A stretch of 17,209 nt of DNA from Syntrophomonadaceae bacterium (GTDB taxonomy: Bacteria > Bacillota > Dethiobacteria > DTU022 > UBA8154): the NCBI GenBank assembly GCA_007122565.1, contig SKTJ01000106.1, positions 1 to 17,209 of the forward strand, written 5' to 3'. How positions within the stretch are numbered: position 1 is the first letter of the stretch; every line of letters starts with the position of its first letter. This document shows positions 1 through 6,474 of this stretch, piece after piece. Below the pieces are notes generated by a model. The model was not told the DNA's origin. It saw only the letters and a list, made by a program, of their open reading frames with translations, and searched no databases. The position numbers and the translations under genes were made by a program.

Positions 1-4
1 CACA

Positions 5-22
5 GGAGTCAGGAGTCAGGAG
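5..22 (+). repeat. GGAGTCA heptamer tract, copy 1
   Basis: Two perfect GGAGTCA heptamers and a partial third (GGAG) lie head to tail at the window edge. The same heptamer recurs at 5178-5210 and 11965-11979, always in plus orientation. The tract lies beyond the 3' end of the minus-strand Gdt1-like gene. It probably continues upstream of the window. No function is evident. Confidence 0.7.
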
Positions 23-85
23 AAGTGCGGCAAAATATTTGCAGTCTGCCGTATTCTGATTATTGAATTCTGAATGCCTGGTATC

Positions 86-361
86 TCATATTTTCCCGGA
101 TAGGAGCAGAAAGCCGATTACCACAAAGGCTACCCCTGCTCCTTTTTGTATTATATCAGGGGATATGTAACGGGAAAGGGTTGCCCCCAGCAGCACTGCT
201 ATGACGGTGGAAAGGACAAGCGCCGACGCAGAACCCAAAAAAACGCCCCACAGTGGCCGGTCCTGGGCTGCCATTAAAAATACGGCGAGCTGGGTTTTAT
301 CTCCCAGTTCAGCCAGGAAGACCAGGGAAAAAGTTGCCAGGAAAGCCTGCCAGAAATGCAT
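86..361 (-). CDS. Half-size Gdt1/TMEM165 (UPF0016) family membrane protein, putative Mn2+/cation exporter
   Basis: A 91-residue hydrophobic protein with the family signature E-x-G-D-K-T (ELGDKT, residues 18-23) inside the first membrane helix. Further hydrophobic helices lie at about residues 36-60 and 72-90. Full-length Gdt1/TMEM165 proteins carry this unit twice. Bacteria also have single-unit forms that are thought to pair as homo- or heterodimers. Characterised members export Mn2+ or exchange Ca2+/Mn2+ for protons, so metal efflux at the cytoplasmic membrane is the inferred role. The ATG at 361 follows a GAGGAG ribosome site (371-376, minus strand) at good spacing, and the gene ends in TGA, the only TGA stop among the intact genes here. 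No second half-size copy is visible beside it. It lies divergent from a broken CDF metal transporter gene. The family call is firm; the transported ion is inferred. Confidence 0.85.
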   Translation of the reverse strand: MHFWQAFLATFSLVFLAELGDKTQLAVFLMAAQDRPLWGVFLGSASALVLSTVIAVLLGATLSRYISPDIIQKGAGVAFVVIGFLLLSGKI

Positions 362-400
362 TGTTGTTGCCTCCTCTTTTTTAGCTCAGCGATCAAACAT

Positions 401-406
401 ATTATA
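401..406 (-). promoter_or_regulatory. Possible -10 element of the Gdt1-like gene
   Basis: The minus strand reads TATAAT here, about 40 nt upstream of the ATG at 361, with an AT-rich stretch around it. No convincing -35 hexamer sits 16-18 nt upstream. If used, the leader would be only about 30 nt, which is too short for a yybP-ykoY manganese riboswitch, the regulator often found in front of this family. Confidence 0.3.
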
Positions 407-497
407 TCTTAAAAATCACCTTTCACATTACTGCAGGAGATTAAATATTATAATGCAGCAGGGTCGGATTTATAAAAGATGCGGCCACAGATTTTTT

Positions 498-1290
498 GTG
501 AGGAGTAAATTAAATGAATATGAACGTGGCGATGTCCTGGCCAGTCTGACGATTGTGCTCTGTTTCTTTTTAGCCAGCCGTCCCCCCGACCGCTGCCATC
601 ATTTCGGTCACGGCAAGGTGGAGTTTGTAGTTACGGCAATGATCTCATTATTATTGTTATATATCGCTTATGAGCTTGTTATGACAACGATGGTGAAAAT
701 CGGGGCAGAAACTATTGCGGTGCCGGGAGCACTGGCCTTGTGAGTTTTCATAATTTGCCTGCTCCTCAAGGAGGCCATGTACCGCTTTACGATCTATTTT
801 GGTAAAAAACTAAACAGTCCGGCCCTCATAGCTGATGCATGACACCATCGCACCGATGCATTTATTCTGGGAGGCGTTTTTATTGGTATTGGAACGGCAC
901 GGGCCGGTTACCCCTTCATGGATCCACTGATTGGCCTGGGTATCGCTGTCCTAATCATGATCATGGCGCTGCGTCTCGCCCACCAGGCTCTGCAGGGACT
1001 CCTTGACGCTGCGCCTCAGGAAAGCACAATCAAAGGAGTTGCCTCTGTAATCGAAAAGGTTAAGGGCGTAAAAGAGATTCACAAGTTAAGGGGGCGCTAC
1101 TGCGGTGCCGTGATATTTTTAGAAATCAGGGTGGGAGTGGCAGAAGATCTCTCCGTGCGGGAAGGTCACGCGATCACAGAGGATATTAAAGAGGCGATCC
1201 ATGAGAAATTTCCGAGATTGCGGATATAAAATTCATATTAGCCCTGTAACTACGGCAGAAGGTAAAAACATAAATTATCTACCCAGTTAA
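498..1290 (+). pseudogene. Cation diffusion facilitator (CDF) transporter, multiply disrupted
   Basis: Conceptual translation in one frame from about 498 to 1229 gives a recognisable CDF protein. It has the LASRPPD...GHGKVEF segment after TM2, a KEAMYRF segment, the metal-site motif HHRTD with the preceding DA, a DPLIGL helix and the cytoplasmic C-terminal domain (LSVREGH...). Several lesions are visible. About 40-50 N-terminal residues including TM1 and the HxxxD metal site of TM2 are missing: an ERG segment joins straight onto DVLASL. The ATG at 514 is out of frame and the codon at 510 is TTA. In-frame TGA stops occur at 741-743 and 840-842, the latter exactly where the family has Trp in DAWHHR(S/T)D. 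A frameshift near 1213-1220 moves the tail (KIHISP, typical of the family end) into another frame, which closes at TAA 1288-1290. CDF proteins export Zn, Mn, Fe or Cd; specificity cannot be read here. Fragments at 453-743 and 918-1229 are open but should not function as transporters. Confidence 0.87.
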
Positions 1291-1308
1291 TTTTTCCCTC
1301 TTTTTACC

Positions 1309-1337
1309 TTGACGGGTAGGAAATGAAAGAGTAGAAT
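1309..1337 (+). promoter_or_regulatory. Sigma-A promoter of scfA
   Basis: TTGACG (1309-1314) and TAGAAT (1332-1337) are separated by 17 nt, a near-consensus vegetative promoter. Transcription would begin near 1344, giving a leader of about 45 nt with an AAGGTGAGGAG ribosome site (1368-1378) ahead of the scfA ATG at 1390. This is the only good promoter I see ahead of scfA. Confidence 0.7.
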
Positions 1338-1389
1338 AAAGCTGCAAAGGTTTACCCGGTGTATTTTAAGGTGAGGAGATGTGACTTAA

Positions 1390-1539
1390 ATGCGGCATAT
1401 CAAGATTGTGAAAAAGGGTAATCTGCAGGAACTGGAAAAACGGGGATGCCGCGAATGTCAGGCCTCCTGTCAGTCTGCCTGTAAAACATCGTGTACCGTT
1501 GGCAGTCAGCGTTGCCGGCAAGAGGAACAGGACCGTTAA
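1390..1539 (+). CDS. scfA: SCIFF peptide precursor (six cysteines in forty-five residues; ranthipeptide)
   Basis: A 49-residue peptide found by reading this frame directly. It begins MRHIKIV, followed by a charged leader, then a cysteine-rich core with exactly six Cys at residues 20, 23, 27, 31, 35 and 42. The core segment CQSACKTSCTVG is the hallmark of the SCIFF family, which is nearly universal in Clostridia. Family knowledge: the partner radical SAM enzyme (CteB in Clostridium thermocellum) forms thioether bridges between Cys sulfur and an acceptor residue such as the conserved Thr (here the Thr of the CKTSC or SCTVG segment). The ATG is preceded by AAGGTGAGGAG (1368-1378) and the promoter at 1309-1337. 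Its maturase gene lies 240 nt downstream. The C-terminal tail after Cys42 (RQEEQDR) is slightly longer than in the shortest family members. The biological role of SCIFF peptides is not settled. Confidence 0.95.
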   Translation: MRHIKIVKKGNLQELEKRGCRECQASCQSACKTSCTVGSQRCRQEEQDR

Positions 1540-1652
1540 ATACAGTAGCGACTGCTTTGCAGTGCATGACCCACGAATTATTTGCCGTACATAAGAAGTT
1601 GGCAGAGGGAAAATGGGGCACGCTATCGCCTGCCCGGACACACCGTAAAACA

Positions 1653-1687
1653 AAAGTAGTCCAGCAGGGCTGCTTTATTTCTTTATG
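1653..1687 (+). terminator. Possible weak terminator/attenuator between scfA and scfB
   Basis: AAAGTAGTC (1653-1661) can pair with GGCTGCTTT (1668-1676) as a 9-bp stem with two G-U pairs and a six-base loop. A U-rich tail (ATTTCTTTAT) follows. The stem is only moderately stable, so partial termination is more likely than full. It lies between the peptide gene and its maturase and could lower maturase expression relative to the peptide. The remaining part of the 1540-1779 gap contains no gene I can support. Confidence 0.35.
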
Positions 1688-1738
1688 TGCAGGAGCAGAT
1701 CTCCCCCCGCCGTACGAGACCCGCCTCTTGTAAGACTT

Positions 1739-1763
1739 CGACTGTCCAAATTTCCAACTAGCC
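1739..1763 (-). repeat. Octameric GTTGGA-type repeat, inverted copy upstream of scfB
   Basis: Read on the minus strand this segment contains TAGTTGGA and AATTTGGA octamers. Nineteen bases align with 3140-3158 on the plus strand with 16 identities. It lies immediately before the scfB ribosome site (AAAGGAGG, 1764-1771), so scfB sits between two inverted copies of the same repeat. Confidence 0.5.
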
Positions 1764-1779
1764 AAAGGAGGACAAGTAA

Positions 1780-3126
1780 TTGGCTGATTTGCATATGTTT
1801 CAGTACCGGGGAAAGCGCCTGGTTTATGATGTCAACAGCGGTTCGCTTCACGAAGTGGACGAGTTGGCGTGGGAGCTTATGCACCTGATGTGCAACGACA
1901 ACACAAATGAGCACATTGACGAGCTGCCTGCGACCAACTATAGCCGACCGGATATTAAACAAGCACAAACTGAGATCAATACGCTTCAGGAGCAGCAGCT
2001 TCTTTTCAGCTCTCCTCCACCGGGTGTTGCGCATCGATTTGGGGGGGGCAGGCTCAAATCCCTTTGCCTCTTTATGTCTAGCAACTGCAACTTGCAATGT
2101 CGCTACTGTTTTGCCCGACCTCCCGGAAAAGGAAAGGACAATAAGGGCAATATGAGCCGGGATGTAGCCTTTAGAGCAGTGGATCTGTTGCTTGAGCAGG
2201 AGGGGGGAGATTTCTGTGAACTCGATTTTTTCGGTGGCGAGCCCCTGCTCAATTTTCCCCTGATCCGGGAAACCGTTGCCTATGCCCGTGCCGGCGGCCT
2301 GCGTAAGGGTAAAGAATTTACCTTTACCTTAACCACCAACGCCCTGCTTCTCGGGGAAGAGGTGGGAACTTTTTTAAATGAAGAAGATATGAGTATAATC
2401 CTCAGCCTGGACGGCCGGCCGGCGGTGCATGACCAAATGCGTCGCACCTTATCAGGTGGAGATAGTTATGCCCGGGTATTGCCCCGAATACACAAATTTT
2501 TGCAGGAGCGTGGTTATAATAATTATTATATCCGTGGAACCTACACGGCGCATAATCTTGATTTTTGCAAGGATGTGGAGCACCTGCTGGCGGAAGGGTT
2601 TGATTCCCTTTCCATGGAGCCCGTAGTGGCTGCGGCCGAATTGCCATACGCCCTGCAGCAGGAGCATATTCCCCGCTTGGAGCAGGAATACGATCGCTTG
2701 GTAGAGCTTTTCCTGGAGCGCCGTGCGGCAGGCCGGCCGTTTAATTTTTATCATTTTGATATGGATCTGGAGAAGGGACCCTGTGTTTATAAACGTCTGA
2801 GCGGCTGTGGGGCGGGAGGGGAATACCTGGCAGTTGCTGCTGACGGAACCCTATATCCCTGCCACCAGTTTGTGGGAACGGAAGCATTCCGCCTCGGCAA
2901 ATTGGCGGACGGGCCCCTTGAACTGGATACGGCCAGCGGTGAGAGAGTGGCCTGCTCCGCTGCACAGCGGAATGAATGTTCATATTGCTGGGCCCGCTTC
3001 CTTTGCGGTGGGGGCTGTGCGGCTGCTTCTTATTTCCTGGCCGGTGATCTGTATCAAAATGATAAAATTTACTGTGCCCTGCAGCGGATACGGCTGGAAC
3101 GGGCTCTCTACTTGCAGGCTGTTTAG
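1780..3126 (+). CDS. scfB: SCIFF radical SAM maturase (SPASM-domain thioether-forming enzyme)
   Basis: A 448-residue radical SAM/SPASM protein that installs thioether cross-links in the ScfA peptide in the cytoplasm, using S-adenosylmethionine. Residues 1-90 form the peptide-recognition (RRE-like) region; the start resembles family members (FQYRGKRLVYDVNSGS). The radical SAM cluster motif C-x3-C-x2-C is at Cys103, 107 and 110 (SNCNLQCRYCF), followed by a glycine-rich FFGGEPLLN SAM-binding motif. The C-terminal SPASM region supplies ligands for auxiliary Fe-S clusters: the CGAGGEYLAVAADG...YPC segment, the CSYCWARFLCGGGC segment and a final YC. The start is TTG at 1780, behind a strong AAAGGAGG at 8-nt spacing; the next ATG (1795) lacks a ribosome site. 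The stop is TAG. The scfA precursor is 240 nt upstream. CteB of C. thermocellum is the characterised relative. Confidence 0.95.
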   Translation: MADLHMFQYRGKRLVYDVNSGSLHEVDELAWELMHLMCNDNTNEHIDELPATNYSRPDIKQAQTEINTLQEQQLLFSSPPPGVAHRFGGGRLKSLCLFMSSNCNLQCRYCFARPPGKGKDNKGNMSRDVAFRAVDLLLEQEGGDFCELDFFGGEPLLNFPLIRETVAYARAGGLRKGKEFTFTLTTNALLLGEEVGTFLNEEDMSIILSLDGRPAVHDQMRRTLSGGDSYARVLPRIHKFLQERGYNNYYIRGTYTAHNLDFCKDVEHLLAEGFDSLSMEPVVAAAELPYALQQEHIPRLEQEYDRLVELFLERRAAGRPFNFYHFDMDLEKGPCVYKRLSGCGAGGEYLAVAADGTLYPCHQFVGTEAFRLGKLADGPLELDTASGERVACSAAQRNECSYCWARFLCGGGCAAASYFLAGDLYQNDKIYCALQRIRLERALYLQAV

Positions 3127-3143
3127 TTAAAAAGCCTGCAAGT
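3110..3143 (+). repeat. 11-bp perfect inverted repeat around the scfB stop codon
   Basis: ACTTGCAGGCT (3110-3120) pairs perfectly with AGCCTGCAAGT (3133-3143) across a 12-base loop that contains the TAG stop (3124-3126). No U-run follows on either strand, so it does not look like a standard intrinsic terminator. It could act as a 3' stabilising hairpin. Its right arm merges with the octameric repeat that follows. Confidence 0.6.
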
Positions 3144-3175
3144 TGGAAAGTTGGATAGTTTGAAGGTTGGATAGG
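3139..3175 (+). repeat. Octameric GTTGGA-type repeat, copy downstream of scfB
   Basis: Four imperfect octamers run head to tail: AAGTTGGA, AAGTTGGA, TAGTTTGA, AGGTTGGA, then TAGG. An inverted relative lies at 1739-1763 on the other side of scfB. It occupies most of the scfB-rarA spacer, and no convincing promoter was found for rarA. Confidence 0.7.
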
Positions 3176-3233
3176 AAAAGATAAAACCCGTCAACGCAGA
3201 TGCTTCACTGAATACATGCGAAAGAAGGCAATA

Positions 3234-4574
3234 ATGGATATTTTTACTTATAATTGGGACGAAGAGGTTAAGAAGACCGGCCCCCTGGCCAGGCGCATGG
3301 CACCCCGATCCCTGGATGAGTTCGTGGGTCAGGAGCACTTGCTCGGCACAAACAGCCCCCTGCGCCGATTGATTGAAGAGGACCTTCTCTCTTCTGTCAT
3401 TTTTCACGGCCCGCCGGGTACGGGCAAAACGGCTCTGGCCCGCATCATTGCCACGCATACTAAGTCCAGCTTTGCCCGTCTTAATGCGGTCACTGCCGGA
3501 GTTAAAGATGTGCGGGCGGTCATTGATGAAGCGCGGGCCGGGCGGTCGTTGCGTGGTAAACAGGCTATCCTGTTCATCGATGAGATACACCGCTTCAACA
3601 AGGTGCAGCAGGATGCTTTGCTGCCGGCGGTTGAGGAGGGGCTTATCTACCTGATCGGGGCGACCACGGAAAACCCTTTTTTCTCACTTGTATCTCCCCT
3701 GTTGTCCCGTTCGCTGATCTTTACTTTTGAGAGCCTCCCTGCTGCTGCAGTGAAACAGGTAGTTGAGCGTGCCCTTGCTGATGAGGAACGGGGATTGGGG
3801 CGCTACGGTGCAGTGTTGACGGAAGAGGCGCTTTCCTACCTCACAAACATGGCGGATGGCGATGCCCGCCTGGCTCTCAATGCACTGGAGGCGGCGGTAA
3901 TCAGTCAGGCCGGCAAAGAGGGAACGCTGCCTGAACCGCTTACGGTGGATCAGTTGCAGGGGAGCCTTTCACGGAAAAACCTTCGTTATGATGCGGCGGG
4001 GGATTATCACTATGATGTAATCTCCGCTTTTATAAAATCCATACGGGGCTCCGACCCCGATGCGGCCATTTTCTGGCTGGCCCGCATGCTTGAGAGCGGC
4101 GAGGAACCCCTGTTTATTGCACGGCGCCTCATTATCAGCGCCAGTGAAGATATTGGTAATGCCGACCCCCATGCCCTTGTCCTTGCCACAGCGGCTGCGC
4201 AGGCGGTGCAACAGATCGGCCTGCCGGAAGGGCGTATTCCCCTGGCTCAGGCCACCGTTTACCTGGCTGCTGCTCCCAAGAGTAATGCCGCCTATCTGGC
4301 GATCAACGAGGCCCAGGCTTTTATCAATAAGGGTTCGGCAGGAAGTGTGCCTTCCCATCTGCGAGACGGGAGCTACCAGGGGGCCTCCCGCCTCGGACAC
4401 GGACAGGGCTATCTTTATCCCCATGACTTCCCCGGACATTTTGTGCCTCAGACATACCTGCCACAGGGGCTGGAGCAAAAAATATTTTACCGCCCCGGCA
4501 CGGAGGGGCAGGAAAAGGTGCTGGGTGAGCGGTTAAAGCATTGGCGTTTGCTTAGGGGAAAAAAAGGGGAATAA
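3234..4574 (+). CDS. rarA: Replication-associated recombination protein A (AAA+ ATPase, MgsA/WRNIP1 family)
   Basis: A 446-residue clamp-loader-like AAA+ ATPase that acts at stalled replication forks and in repair. Visible motifs are Walker A GPPGTGKT (59-66), Walker B ILFIDEIHRF (112-121), sensor-1 TTEN (144-147) and the arginine-finger region SPLLSRS (154-160). The C-terminal tetramerisation region includes KSIRGSDPDAAIFWLARM and SASEDIGNADP, both characteristic of RarA. I chose ATG 3234 because AGAAGG lies just upstream and the protein then starts MDIF, as in clostridial relatives. An ATG at 3216 would add six residues but has no ribosome site. The length is normal. yigZ begins 1 nt after the stop, so the two are almost certainly co-transcribed. 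In many Firmicutes rarA lies beside cymR-iscS-mnmA; here only mnmA follows. Confidence 0.95.
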   Translation: MDIFTYNWDEEVKKTGPLARRMAPRSLDEFVGQEHLLGTNSPLRRLIEEDLLSSVIFHGPPGTGKTALARIIATHTKSSFARLNAVTAGVKDVRAVIDEARAGRSLRGKQAILFIDEIHRFNKVQQDALLPAVEEGLIYLIGATTENPFFSLVSPLLSRSLIFTFESLPAAAVKQVVERALADEERGLGRYGAVLTEEALSYLTNMADGDARLALNALEAAVISQAGKEGTLPEPLTVDQLQGSLSRKNLRYDAAGDYHYDVISAFIKSIRGSDPDAAIFWLARMLESGEEPLFIARRLIISASEDIGNADPHALVLATAAAQAVQQIGLPEGRIPLAQATVYLAAAPKSNAAYLAINEAQAFINKGSAGSVPSHLRDGSYQGASRLGHGQGYLYPHDFPGHFVPQTYLPQGLEQKIFYRPGTEGQEKVLGERLKHWRLLRGKKGE

Positions 4575-4575
4575 T

Positions 4576-5211
4576 ATGGTTAGTTATCGCACAATCGGGG
4601 CAGCTGTACAAGTGAAGATTCCGGTGGGGGCGTGCCGTTTTTATGCGTCTCTGGCCCCCGTGGAAACAGAGGAGGAAGCCAAGGCATATCTGGAAGCAGT
4701 AAAAGAGCAGCTTCCCGGCGCCACGCACCATGCCACTGCCTGCCGCCTCGGTTGGGGAGACGGGGTGCTGGCCCGCAGTGATGATGACGGAGAACCGGCA
4801 GGGACAGCGGGACCGCCTCTCTTGGCTGTTCTTGATAAAGGGGAACTTACCAATGTGATACTGGTGGGAACACGCTACTTTGGCGGAGTCAAACTGGGCA
4901 TCGGCGGGCTAATTCGCGCCTACCGTTCCTGCGGCGAAGCAGGGGTTAAGGCTGCCCCTATCCTGAAAAAAGAATTGAAAGCCAGGATGGAACTGGTGGT
5001 TCCTTATGATTACCTCGGGGCGGTGCAGCGGGAGATTAAAGCCCGGGAAGGGGAAGTACTCCAACATCGCTTTGATCAGCACGTAGTGCTGGATATAGTA
5101 GTGCCTTTGCGTAAATTGGATGGTTTTAAGCATTGCATGGCCGGGGTTAGTAGGGGTGAAGTGATTATTAAGCGAATGGAGTCAGGAGTCAGAATTCAGG
5201 AGTCAGAATAA
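4576..5211 (+). CDS. yigZ: YigZ/IMPACT family protein (UPF0029)
   Basis: A 211-residue protein of the widespread YigZ/IMPACT family. Bacterial members are soluble; their exact biochemical role is not settled (eukaryotic IMPACT regulates Gcn2). Diagnostic segments are SDDDGEPAGTAGPPLL (68-83) and VGTRYFGGVKLGIGGLIRAY (97-116), then a C-terminal alpha/beta domain (about 135-200). The ATG at 4576 is 1 nt after the rarA stop with an A/G-rich ribosome site at 4563-4570, indicating translational coupling. Oddity: the last codons (ESGVRIQESE and the TAA) are read from a GGAGTCA heptamer tract at 5178-5210, so the C-terminal tail was apparently remodelled by a repeat. The core fold is complete before this tail, so function is probably kept. 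Confidence 0.9.
   Translation: MVSYRTIGAAVQVKIPVGACRFYASLAPVETEEEAKAYLEAVKEQLPGATHHATACRLGWGDGVLARSDDDGEPAGTAGPPLLAVLDKGELTNVILVGTRYFGGVKLGIGGLIRAYRSCGEAGVKAAPILKKELKARMELVVPYDYLGAVQREIKAREGEVLQHRFDQHVVLDIVVPLRKLDGFKHCMAGVSRGEVIIKRMESGVRIQESE
5178..5210 (+). repeat. GGAGTCA heptamer tract, copy 2 (inside the yigZ 3' end)
   Basis: Period-7 units GGAGTCA, GGAGTCA, GAATTCA, GGAGTCA, then GAATA. The tract overlaps the final codons of yigZ and supplies its stop. Its last 15 bases with the next few (GGAGTCAGAATAAGA) are identical to 11965-11979. Confidence 0.8.
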
Positions 5212-5334
5212 GAACGGGAAAACACTTGAAAATATTGCGGTTATGGGAGAAGCGTACTGATTCAGCACAAATTTGGGGGTATTCATATTTCGGATGCCTG
5301 AATTATAACAGGTAATAGACTAATGGTGAACATA

Positions 5335-6453
5335 ATGAATTTTTTTGAAGAAAAAAAGGTAATGGTGGGGATGAGCGGTGGCGTGGATAGCTCTGTTGCT
5401 GCTTTATTGCTCAAAGAAGCCGGTTATGATGTGGTGGGTGTGACGCTACGCCTTTGGGTTGATCCCCGTTCCGAGGAGCAGGCCGGTGAATCGGCGCGGG
5501 GGTGCTGTTCCCTGGAAGCAATTACGGATGCCCGGCGCGTTGCGGATATGCTTGAAATCCCCCATTACGTTTTGAATATGCAGAATGAATTTAAAAAACA
5601 TATCGTCTGTAACTTTACTGATGAATATCTGCAGGGAAGAACGCCCAATCCATGTATTGAATGTAATCGCATTATAAAATTTTCGATAATGCTGCAAAAA
5701 GCACGTGGCCTGGGAATCAATAAAGTGGCCACCGGTCATTATGCCCGTATTCAGTACGACCATGCCGCGGGGCAATACAGACTTTTTAAAGGGCTTGACA
5801 CGCAGAAGGACCAGAGTTATATGCTGTATGTGCTTGGTCAGGACGAGCTGGCTTCAACCCTTTTTCCCCTCGGTGCTATGAGCAAGCAGCAGGTGCGGCA
5901 AGTCGCTGCAGCAAATAACCTGCGTGTTGCCGCTAAGCAAGAGAGCCAGGATATTTGCTTCATTCCTGATAACGATTATTTCGCTTTTATGGAGCGGCAG
6001 TGCCCCCAAACCCATCAGCCCGGGGATATTATCTCAACGGCAGGCCGGAAACTGGGGCGTCACAGCGGCGTTGCCGCGTATACCGTGGGACAGCGCAAGG
6101 GGCTGGGGCTGACCTCTCCTACTCCCCTGTATGTGGTGCACATCGATGCCCGCCGCAACGTTGTCGTCGTCGGCGAAGAAAAGGAAACATACAGTGCCGG
6201 TTTATTGGCGGAAAAGCTGCACTTTGTTGCCGGTACTGCGCCAAAAAGTAAGACAGATATCCAGGTAAAAATACGCTACCGTTCTCCGCCGGTCCCGGCC
6301 TTTCTCTTTCCCCCGGTGGAGGACCGGGCCAGGGTAGTATTTGCAGAGGAGCAGAAGGCAGTTACCCCCGGTCAGTCTGCTGTATTTTATAGGGGTGATG
6401 AAGTGATTGGCGGCGGGTTAATTCAGGCTGCAGTAAATAGGGATGGAGATTAA
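5335..6453 (+). CDS. mnmA: tRNA-specific 2-thiouridylase MnmA
   Basis: A 372-residue ATP-dependent enzyme that thiolates U34 in the wobble position of Lys, Glu and Gln tRNAs, using persulfide sulfur from a desulfurase. Motifs: the P-loop GMSGGVDSS near the N-terminus, the catalytic Cys107 in TPNPCIECNR, the KDQSYML segment, the second catalytic Cys208 in ESQDICFIP, the GRKLGRHSG segment and the C-terminal beta-barrel ending in GGGLI. Length matches the family. An ATG at 5323 would add four residues. I prefer 5335 because GGTGA (5325-5329) precedes it at 5 nt, but this is a weak choice. About 110 nt separate it from yigZ with no clear promoter. The usual sulfur donor gene iscS/nifS is not adjacent. 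A palindromic repeat begins 21 nt after its stop. Confidence 0.95.
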   Translation: MNFFEEKKVMVGMSGGVDSSVAALLLKEAGYDVVGVTLRLWVDPRSEEQAGESARGCCSLEAITDARRVADMLEIPHYVLNMQNEFKKHIVCNFTDEYLQGRTPNPCIECNRIIKFSIMLQKARGLGINKVATGHYARIQYDHAAGQYRLFKGLDTQKDQSYMLYVLGQDELASTLFPLGAMSKQQVRQVAAANNLRVAAKQESQDICFIPDNDYFAFMERQCPQTHQPGDIISTAGRKLGRHSGVAAYTVGQRKGLGLTSPTPLYVVHIDARRNVVVVGEEKETYSAGLLAEKLHFVAGTAPKSKTDIQVKIRYRSPPVPAFLFPPVEDRARVVFAEEQKAVTPGQSAVFYRGDEVIGGGLIQAAVNRDGD

Positions 6454-6474
6454 TCCTGTCATATTCGCACTGCT

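Noticed and set aside
23..85. Terminator for the Gdt1-like gene on the minus strand
   Set aside because: Only a 5-bp CGGCA/TGCCG pairing with a long loop and no proper U-run is seen, too weak to call.
201..497. Upstream part of the plus-strand open frame 201-743 as a separate gene
   Set aside because: It runs antisense to the Gdt1-like gene and has no family similarity; only the part after about 498 is CDF-derived.
741..842. TGA read as tryptophan or selenocysteine in the CDF gene
   Set aside because: Long intact genes here use TGG for Trp and have no internal TGA, one intact gene ends in TGA, no SECIS-like context was evident, and the gene has other lesions.
1491..1733. 80-codon frame overlapping scfA and the scfA-scfB spacer
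   Set aside because: No ribosome site, no recognisable family, and it overlaps the clearly real scfA in another frame.
3123..3590. 155-codon minus-strand frame over the start of rarA
   Set aside because: It is antisense to the conserved Walker A and B coding region and has no recognisable motif.
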